Assembly: GCF_905115235.1 (NCBI RefSeq)
Contig: NC_051851.1
Coordinates: 66,523,559-66,587,558, forward strand
Source of the DNA: Hermetia illucens
Taxonomy: Eukaryota > Arthropoda > Insecta > Diptera > Stratiomyidae
Length of the DNA stretch: 64,000 nucleotides
Reading direction: 5' to 3'
A program made the translations under genes and the position numbers. Under the pieces are notes generated by a model. It was not told the origin of the DNA, did not search any database, and saw only the letters and a list, made by a program, of their open reading frames with translations. Shown in pieces: positions 56,701-64,000 of this stretch. Numbering within the stretch: the first letter of the stretch is position 1; each line of letters begins with the position of its first letter.

Positions 56701-59700
56701 CACTTTGGAGAGCTTAATTAAATTGCAAATTACTTTAAATCCACTGAAGGCAAAAATACACTCATTACATAGAGATTGACATTTTTCAACTTATCATATT
56801 TTTCAATTCAAAAATTATTTAATCATGGCCTGCTCCGCCACGGAGAACACCGATGGTGGCCACTGTCAATCGAATTAACAACATTCGAAACACAAGCCAC
56901 AAGGTTTCCAGTTTTCTGCAATTTTCACCACCTCATCATCAGCGGCTCACTGTTCGAGCACAGGGTCTACGCAAAATCATCTAATCTAATCTAATTATAA
57001 TACATTGCGAACCAGTAGATTTATCAGTTGTCCTTTGAATATACGTATTAAAAATAGTACTGATATTAACTTCGGAAGAAATCCTTTGCTGTGGAAAGTA
57101 CGAAATACGCAGTGTTACCGTATGATAGAAATTTCACCATTGTGTTAGTCAAAATAGTAGAAGCTTGCGTTAATTACAACGATTTGGCTACCGTATACAG
57201 CATCACGAAAAGGCTTGCAGGGGAACGTAAGCTTTCTGATGGCTCTGTAAGGTATTTTAACTTCGAAAGTCCTCACGGATATGGAATCTGAGATCATTCG
57301 CAAGGACAATAAAAATGGAATTATCACAAAGATTTAGAAGAAGGTCGCCTCTCTTGAGTGATATATATAATTCCTTCTCGAATCCTGATAATAGTTAAAT
57401 ACAGAAACGCATCAACTCAAACTCATGGCTGACTTCCACTCTGTGCCCTCCTATACCGGGCACATTAATACCTTGCGGAGCATTGTATAACAATGTGCGG
57501 GTTCAAATCCCCACTTCACATGCATTCTATTAACTTCGAGAAAGCTTTCGACACCATGAACAGGAAGTGTATCCGGAAAAACTAGTAGCTATTATGAGAG
57601 CCCTGACGCTGCTAAATGCCGCGTGCTGCGTGGAGGAGAACTCTCAAAGGAATTCGAAATCTGGAGCAGAGTTCAACAAGATTGTATCCTGACTTTATAA
57701 TTACTTTTCGTTCTTGTTATCGGTGACCTTCTCCATGTTGACTTATCCGGAGGACATGGAGGGGTTAAGTGGACCATGGCATCTGTCTCACATCGAGTCT
57801 TGAACCTTGGCCAAGTAGCTTGGATTTCGGATTAGGTTAATATCGAGGGCATCAAACAGTTTGCAAATCTAGGAAGCGTTATTAGAGCCGGTTGCAGCAC
57901 GGAGCTTGATATCGCTCGAGGTAATATCAGCGCCAAATCCAACTGCAACTATATTACCACTTCAATCAAATAGAAGCGATACCCCGTCAGTGTTCCCTGT
58001 GCTGATCTATGGGATATGTGAGAGTGAGTAAACGTGGTCACAACTTGCCACCGGGTTAATCTCTCTTGAGACAATAATCAATGAAGAACTTCGTCACCAC
58101 ATCAGCCAGGTATCTGTATATAATTACCATTTACCCCTTTGTGGGGTATAGTGCGTCTACTGCAACTCCCCACTATCGCTTGCGGCTCGCTGAAATATGA
58201 TTTAGCTCCCCCAGGACTTCCCGAGATGTCTGCACTCCACCCCTAAATTTTTCCTTTGAAATTGTATTAGGGCAGCGTATTCCGATAATACAATGCAGAC
58301 ATGTATTGACGAAGCGTTGGACCTTTGGAGTGACAGTGAGGGTTACTTTCCATGTGCACCTCCTATAAAGCAACATAGAAAGAACACTCTCCCATTGCTC
58401 TTAGTGTTGAGATAACTGCATTTCTGTTTGATGCTCTGAAATTTTACCTCGATGCAGCACGTGACATTTTACGCCATCATGTGCCGCTCTGATAATAGCT
58501 ATTAGTTTGTCCAGAATGTCCCTACTGCGTAGAGCACTCCAGATACAAACTTTATTCACGCTGCTAAAAGCTTTCTCCTAATCGATGAAGAGCAGGTGCA
58601 GCGAAGGTTTCTGCGCACTGTTCCAAAGTGCAGGATGATGCGGGGTGGAAACCAACCTGTTCTCTGTCGATCAAAGATTATAATAGCTATTGCGGCGGTA
58701 GGGAGCATGTAGATATCCCTCCGATTGTCACACTCAAAACGAGTGCCCTTCTTTGGAATCTTAATGATCATCCCCTTCTTCCACTCTGGGAACGGTCTGA
58801 GATTCCATACGAGTGGAAGTAGCAGATCTGCAAAAACTGCAGGTGCAGCGATAAATGACTCCTTTTTTTAGGAGACCGTCAAACTCCGTTTGAGTGCATT
58901 GCTGACAGAGGTGATTTTTCTTCTAGAGTAACAGTAGGTATCCGCATGTTACGGTGACTTGCCATTTCATCCGCAAGAGGAAGGACTTCACCGATGTGAT
59001 ACGGTTACGAACTGTGGTAAACTGTCCTTTCCACCTCTTTAGATACTTGTCATTGTGGGTGAGGAGTCAACCGGTAATGTCCATGCCTTTCACAAGACCG
59101 TCGAAAGATTTCCGACCACATGTAAGTTCTTTCGTGATGTGATATACACTTCTGAAATGGAACGTGGTCGGGTACATAGCACCCGAGAAAACATTTTTTG
59201 ATGCCACTAATGACGAGGCAGTGGAAGCAGCAGAAATCCACAAACCTCCTACCATCATCGTTACGGTCACCAACACCGTGTTTCTCTATCACATGCCCGA
59301 ACAAGGTGTTGTCAAAGCCCACCTTAGCATTCAGATCACCCATCACGATCACGATGTCACCTTTAGGAAGCCTCTTCTGAACTGCATGTAGTTGCTCGTA
59401 AAAAGCATGTTTCTCCACTATATCGGAAGATGCGAGAAGCGGGCATTCAAGAAACCAATCACAGCCCGTTTTCAGTAGCCAAAGATCTTCGGCGTGAGTC
59501 AGTCCCTATCGGAGGCGTGGTTGACTTTTCGATAACAATAAAGTTTCCAAATTTTCAGTTTGCTAGCCCACAAATTTCTATCCCTTTTAGTCGCCTTTTA
59601 TGATAGGCAGGGAAGACTGAGTATAGTCTTTGGCCCCAACTCACAGGCAGGTTGATTTTTATTGAAAGCTGCAAAATATTTTTAAGAAGTGATATGCATC

Positions 59701-61270
59701 CCTTGTCTATAAATTCGAAGCAAATGTAACTTTATATTTTCATTTTACTTGACAGGAAAAACTTGAGAAAATTATTAAAGAAACAGAGGAAAAAACTAAA
59801 GCCGATCTTTCAAAAATTCCTATCATAATTGCTGACATTAACGATGAAAAGTCCCTTGTTGCGATGGCCGAACAATGCAAAGTAGGTGCATTGAAATCCC
59901 TAGTAAAAGATGTTCTCAGAGTAACTTAAATTCTTTAGATCATAGTTAACTGCTGCGGACCATATCGATTTTATGGTGAGCCTGTAGTTAAAGCTTGCAT
60001 CAATGCTGGAACCCATCATGTTGACGTTAGCGGTGAGCCACAATACATGGAACGCATGCAATTGGAATATAATGATCTGGCCAGAGAAAAAGGGGTGTAC
60101 ATTGTTTCGGCTTGTGGTTTCGACAGCATCCCAGCTGATATGGGCACTATTTTCCTTGAGGAACACTTTGACGGTATGATACTGTCTCAATAACAATGTG
60201 ATTACATTAAAATTGCAATAAAATAAATACATTCTACAGGAGTTGTGAATTCGGTAGAGACTTACTTAGAGACATGGGTTTCAGGGGGCAATCCTGGTGG
60301 TGCCGGAATTCATTATGGAACATGGGAATCGGCTGTGTATGGTTTAGCCCATGCTAATGAATTGCGTGGGATCCGTTCAAAGTTGTTCAAAGAAAAGTTA
60401 CCACCTATGGAACCTAAACTAAAAAATAGGTAAGAATTTTCAAATTTTTTAACAGAAGCAAATGAACTGATTTCGGTTATATTTTTAGGAGTGCAATTCA
60501 CAGATCGCCCTTGGTCAATAATGCCTATTGCTTACCATTCCCTGGCTCCGACAGATCAGTTGTCATGCGATCTCAGCGAGTCCTCTACGAATTGGATAAA
60601 AAGCGGCCAGTTCAAATGAAAGCTTATGTAGCCTTTAGGTTTGTCACTCTCACAAATGAAATTAGAACAAAACAGAATATGTTCTTTAATGACTTTATAG
60701 TATAAACATTATGTTCTAAATGCTTGCAGATCAATTGTAGAAGTCATCGGCGTTATGCTAGTTGGGTTAGTCTTCGGAATACTCTCTCGATTCTCTTTTG
60801 GTCGACATTTGCTTTTATCTTATCCTGGACTTTTCTCATTGGGCTTCATCTCACACGAAGGACCTTCTGAAGAGAAAATGAAAAAAACCAAATTTTCAAT
60901 TACACTCTACGCAGAGGGTTGGTCAAAGGAAGATAAATTGGCTGAACCAACTGACAAATACACCATTCCTACGAATAAAAAAATGATTGCTAAAGTTTCA
61001 GGAACTAATCCAGGTTACGGCGGTACTTGCGTTGGTGTTTTGGTAGCAGCACTGACTATTTTAAAAGAACACAATAAAATGCCCAGCACGTAAGTTGAGA
61101 ACCATATTCAATAAACAAAAGCAATTTTAAAGTGTTGTGCTTCTAGTGGTGGAGTTCTGCCGACTGGTGCCGCATTTGCTAAGACGAACATGATTTCCGA
61201 ATTGGAGAAACATGAAAATGGATTCCACTTTGAGATTGTCCAAGCAAAGGAACAAGTCAGCACTGAGTAA
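53725..61270 (+). CDS. SCCPDH: Saccharopine dehydrogenase-like oxidoreductase (SCCPDH family)
   Basis: NAD(P)-fold membrane/lipid-droplet-associated protein of unclear reaction, related by fold to saccharopine reductase. Coding exons: 53725-53844, 59756-59881, 59939-60173, 60240-60429, 60489-60638, 60730-61089, 61147-61270; all splice sites are GT...AG and phases join to 434 residues, the normal length (about 430). It starts MADRLDVIIFGASGFTGKYC (Rossmann GASGFTG at 11-17), then KWGIAGRNK, NCCGPYRFYGEPVVKACINA, HHVDVSGEPQYMERM, SACGFDSIPADMG, a GNPGGAGIHYGTWES block, a hydrophobic VIGVMLVGLVFGILSRF segment, NPGYGGTCVGVLVAALTIL, and GGVLPTGAAFAKTNMISEL near the end. The ATG lies 25 bp after a splice acceptor (TATTTCAG|ATTGCG, 53700), implying an upstream non-coding exon. 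Intron 1 (5.9 kb) is full of repeats. Intact. Confidence 0.95.
54981..55190. repeat. 105-bp tandem duplication in SCCPDH intron 1
   Basis: Two diverged units. AACGCGGTC lies at 55003 and 55108; 'GATGCATTGATTTCACT' and 'AAACATGTA' recur at the same offset. Confidence 0.8.
55263..55703 (-). mobile_element. SINE joined to about 215 bp of LINE A 3' sequence
   Basis: Reading the minus strand, a SINE with its head (TCCGGATAGCTGAGTGGTTA at about 55698) runs to GGCCC at 55478. It passes directly into the LINE A 3' end (TATAAGGGCAATATCTATGG ... GATACCGGTTTTTACGCCG, GATGAT) down to 55263. Part of the SINE body near the B box is deleted. No clear target duplications were found. Confidence 0.75.
55728..55842 (-). 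mobile_element. 5'-truncated SINE with target duplications
   Basis: Minus-strand copy of the SINE 3' part. Exact 11-bp duplications GTATAATTATA lie at 55717-55727 and 55843-55853. Confidence 0.85.
55860..56810. other. SCCPDH intron 1, unassigned
   Basis: Open frames at 56153-56401 and 56242-56553 (minus) overlap each other in different frames and show no recognisable family. Confidence 0.35.
56814..56995. repeat. Repeat shared with 51180-51290
   Basis: 'CACCGATGGTGGCCACTGTC' and flanks occur inverted at 51205-51245. This copy ends in a CTAATCTAATCTAATT short tandem tail. Confidence 0.65.
57530..58080 (+). mobile_element. LINE B fragment, plus strand
   Basis: NFEKAFDTMNRKCI, then a GAKCRVLRGGELSKEFEIWS equivalent and RVQQDCILT, IGDLLHVDLSGG, then VNIEGIKQFANLGSVIRAGC and STELDIARGNISAKSN in shifting frames. 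This is the RT palm and the start of the C-terminal domain of an RTE-like element. The YADD box is not readable. Confidence 0.7.
58120..59655 (-). mobile_element. LINE B fragment, minus strand: leader, endonuclease, RT and C-terminus
   Basis: Minus strand from the right: a leader region with 'TTTTAGTCGCCTTTTATGAT' in complement (59590-59610), then APE endonuclease (FYEQLHAVQKRLPKGDIVIV then MGDLNAKVGFDN, KHGVGDRNDDGRRFVDFC; 59418-59180), a gap, RT start (SIDEEKAFSSVNKV-like, about 58580), then a direct jump to the C-terminal domain (WKVTLTVTPKVQRFVNTCLH, CIIGIRCPNTISKEKF; 58380-58180). Internal deletions removed the RT catalytic box. Head-to-head with the plus-strand fragment. Confidence 0.7.
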
Positions 61271-61288
61271 GTAATCGCAGAAAGTGAG

Positions 61289-61294
61289 AATAAA
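61289..61294 (+). terminator. Poly(A) signal of SCCPDH
   Basis: First AATAAA, 19 bp after the stop. A second, in TTCTAATAAAACC, lies near 61470 and may be the main site. Confidence 0.4.
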
Positions 61295-61499
61295 CATGAA
61301 GAATACATTGCGACTTCTTGGAAGTGGAAATTTCTCGTGGACGGAGACTAAATCGTCAACCTTAACATACATAGCATTTCACTTCATAATTTATTTACAT
61401 ACAGAAAGAAATTGATGACAGAGCGTCATTTGTTTTTCTAATTTAAATTTTGTCACTTATAGAGCTTCTAATAAAACCACAGCATGTTATTAAGTGCAA

Positions 61500-64000
61500 T
61501 TAATATTGATTATTACTGTTCCTATATAATAAATGGGTCTATTTTGGATAAAAAACGTGTTTTCTTTGAAAGATGTATAAGGCGATCCTTAGATGGTTTT
61601 AATATGTCGCAATGTGATGAGTAAACATGCTTCTCAAGCTATTAGAATAATTACGGAATTTGTCACATTCAACACAACATTTTCCTTATAACATAGTGGC
61701 ACTCCGGGGTAAATTTGATGGCGAAAAGCAACAGTGCTTACACTGCACATTCCGTTATTAATGCCCCAACCTCTTAACGCGAATCGATTCCATCCACTCT
61801 GAATGCCCAGATAGAAAAATGCATCTTCAATTGAAGGAAATGTTATAGTACAATTCCTTTCTTAAATGTTGTTTCATTTTTTAAGAATATGTTTTGTTTG
61901 CATGAACTATTGTGAATAGATTAGTTTCTTGCGGGTTTTTATAAAAAATTTGTTTTCTTAGAAGAAGTAAAATTAATTGGTAATAATGTTGAATAATTAA
62001 TCGGAAGGATTTTTTGCTATAATCAATAAAGAAACGAACAAATACAAACTCATAAGATAGCTTCAAATGCGTTTAAATCATAGCGAAACCTTCTTTTCTG
62101 ATAGAACTTGTAGTGTCCGTGGCTTTTCAACATGGGCGGTATATCGTTTGCCTTTCTCGGGTTCCTTCCGACAGGAGAGTGTATTCAATAATCTTTAATC
62201 TTCCTTTCTTTGTTTTGTTTTTTTTTTTTTTCATTATAACACTCCTTAGCTTTCCTAATTACCCCTCTCAATTGTCTAATTCCTATCCGGACATTCCTTT
62301 GGACGCACCATCTAACATGTAAAATACCTAATTCATTTGAACAGATTTCAATTTGAACTTACCTGACAATTCTATTGCCATCAAATTTACTGGCACCTAA
62401 ACTTGCCCCGGTTACGTATTATTGAATGTACATGGACGCAATAGTTGACCTAGGCTAGAGTGAATATGCATGCATTTAGCCATGCAAAAATTTGAGTTGA
62501 TTTTGCTTCCACTCATCCGACTTGAATTTGAAGTTCAAGGCCAGGTTCAGTGGAATCAGAAATGAACGGCACCGGGACCGACTGATCAGCTGGACATAGA
62601 GCGTTTTTGGTCTTTCTGAGGAAGAGGAGATCGCTTTTGTCCTTCGTGGAAAAGGGAGTGCGTTCGCGGTTTGGAAGGAAAGCAGTGGTTGAAGAAAGTT
62701 GCTCACGGACGCAAGACAATCTTTAGTTTTTTATCTTGCGGAGAAAGAGGTGTTCGGGAGACAACATCGACGAGAGGTGAATAACTTTTTAACCAAAAAG
62801 AAAAAGCAATTTCGTATTTATCTATTAGATATTTTGTTTAGTTTCATTTTGATTTCTTTTTTGGTTATTTTCTTTATATTTTCCTTTCATTACTTATCGT
62901 TTCTTTCTATATTATTTTATGAATTCATATAATCAATTATTATTTCATTTAAGTTATATTATTTTTGTTTATCTCTTTACCTTATTTACGATTATTATTT
63001 CATTTTTGGTCTAAACAAACTTGAATTTCCGGTAAAATTCGATAAAGGATTTGATCCATCGCAGATCTTTCCTTTCGATTACGGTACTCAGGTCCAGAGT
63101 TTTACTTTTAAATTTAAAATTTTAGGTCGCGTGTAGGCGGCGTGGAACCACGCATCGGAAAAGACGTGTCAAGGATCGCAGTATTCAAAGGATCCCCCCC
63201 CCTATCCCATATTCCCGGCCTAGCTCGCTCAGAAGTGCCGATGGAGCTTCAATGCGGGCGGACCTTCAAGGTCAATTTCGGCGTCTTTTTAGGCTTTTGG
63301 GATAAACCTCTTGATCATCTCCGACGACTTGATCGTTTGACCACCGCAATAACATTGTCTTTACAAATTGCCAAAACAGTTAAACGTGGATGGCTAAAAT
63401 CTACAAGATCGCCATCTTGCAGCATGCAACTTATTTTTTGACTATCTGAAGGTCATATTCAAGGCAAAAGGTGATCACATGAAGCCGAAGTAAATGACTA
63501 TTTTTTTTTGTCTTTCGAATCAATAAAAAAATTATGATTTGTTGAATAGATAACACTTAACCTGCCAAACTCTATAATTGAAAAAGCAACAATGAAAAAT
63601 AAAATTTAAAAAAAAATGTTAGGCTCATGCCTCTCTCATGCGCGGCGCTTCGATAAGTTCCGCACAATTCATACAATTTCTGACCAGGTCAGTGTTTGGA
63701 TGCAAACGTTGATTGCTTCAAAACAATTCCAAAAAAAATCAAAAATATTGTAGCGAGTTACGTAAATCTTGAAGTAAACAAATCAAATTTTCATTATGAC
63801 ATAATATACTATAATTAAAACTGTTAATTGCTGCTGATATTAACCAGACCATTGAGCGAAATTATGAAGAACTTTCCTCTGTGTAAATAAATTGTGCAAT
63901 TAAATCATTTCAAAAATAATGTATGACTCTTAGGTTTTGATGACAAAGGCAACAGATGTGTGATGAATCAGAGACAAATGCGCACCGATTTATGATAATA
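61500..64000. other. Intergenic, nothing firmly recognised
   Basis: 62100-62800 and 63050-63440 are GC-richer than the surroundings, with open frames (for example 63142-63441) that do not match a known family. 62810-63010 is extremely T-rich. No terminal repeats, tRNA genes or host exons could be supported. Confidence 0.35.

Noticed and set aside
57480-57525. B-box-like GGGTTCAAATCCCC suggesting a tRNA gene
   Set aside because: No A box or acceptor stem pairs with it. The stretch sits just upstream of LINE B coding sequence and is better explained as part of that element.
63142-63441. 99-codon open frame in a GC-richer patch as a host exon
   Set aside because: No family recognised, no supporting splice sites or neighbours, and a C-run interrupts it. 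Left unassigned.
62100-63450. Possible long-terminal-repeat element
   Set aside because: No paired terminal repeats, primer site or recognisable protein domains were seen, so no such element is claimed.

Overview
The window reads as an insect chromosome, most likely a fly with a large, repeat-rich genome. It is AT-rich, has short introns with GT...AG ends next to multi-kilobase introns packed with transposons, and carries CYP9-type cytochrome P450 genes and old LINE, SINE, mariner, Tc1, Tigger, PIF/Harbinger and Kolobok copies. The species is inferred only at this level. No bacterial operons, rRNA, true tRNA genes or CRISPR arrays were seen, and no LTR element or viral fossil could be supported.

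Four host genes are readable essentially in full. A CYP9-like P450 lies on the minus strand (11610-18092, 3 exons, 531 codons). Cytosolic phenylalanyl-tRNA synthetase alpha lies on the plus strand (23729-25280, one 61-bp intron, 496 codons, with an open in-frame extension to 23606). NAD(P)HX epimerase (NAXE) lies on the minus strand (32205-33012, 3 coding exons). A saccharopine-dehydrogenase-like oxidoreductase (SCCPDH family) lies on the plus strand (53725-61270, 7 coding exons, 434 codons). A fifth gene, a CYP9-like paralogue, is represented only by its first coding exon (601-800, minus) and runs off the left edge. The two P450s have the same first-exon layout and splice phase, which points to tandem duplication. 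The other genes are unrelated housekeeping functions and show no shared pathway.

Most of the rest is mobile DNA. 2-10 kb: a CR1/jockey-like LINE broken by a tRNA-derived SINE, then an RTE-like LINE (LINE A) interrupted by a 1990-bp Kolobok-type DNA transposon with perfect 17-bp ends and TTAA duplications. 11-18 kb: the P450 gene with Tigger, jockey and other LINE remnants in intron 1. 19-22 kb: a second LINE A copy. 25-28 kb: a PIF/Harbinger pair (MADF gene and DDE transposase, convergent). 30-36 kb: LINE B remnant, NAXE, a second Kolobok-like remnant. 36-42 kb: Tc1 fragment, a nearly complete Tc1 element with long inverted repeats and a nested SINE, a Tigger remnant, a full-length mariner. 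42-53 kb: foldback MITE, SINEs, LINE A and LINE B fragments, a 44-bp tandem repeat. 53-61 kb: SCCPDH, whose 5.9-kb first intron is full of LINE/SINE pieces. 61-64 kb: nothing recognised.

The most interesting signals are: (i) four dispersed copies of a hammerhead-ribozyme-like motif (CUGANGA, hairpin, GAA, short helix, closing helix I); (ii) a SINE family sharing its 3' tail with LINE A, with two SINE/LINE A chimeric copies; (iii) a Tc1 element with an IR/DR-like terminal layout; (iv) a 66-nt near-perfect hairpin at 31656-31721.
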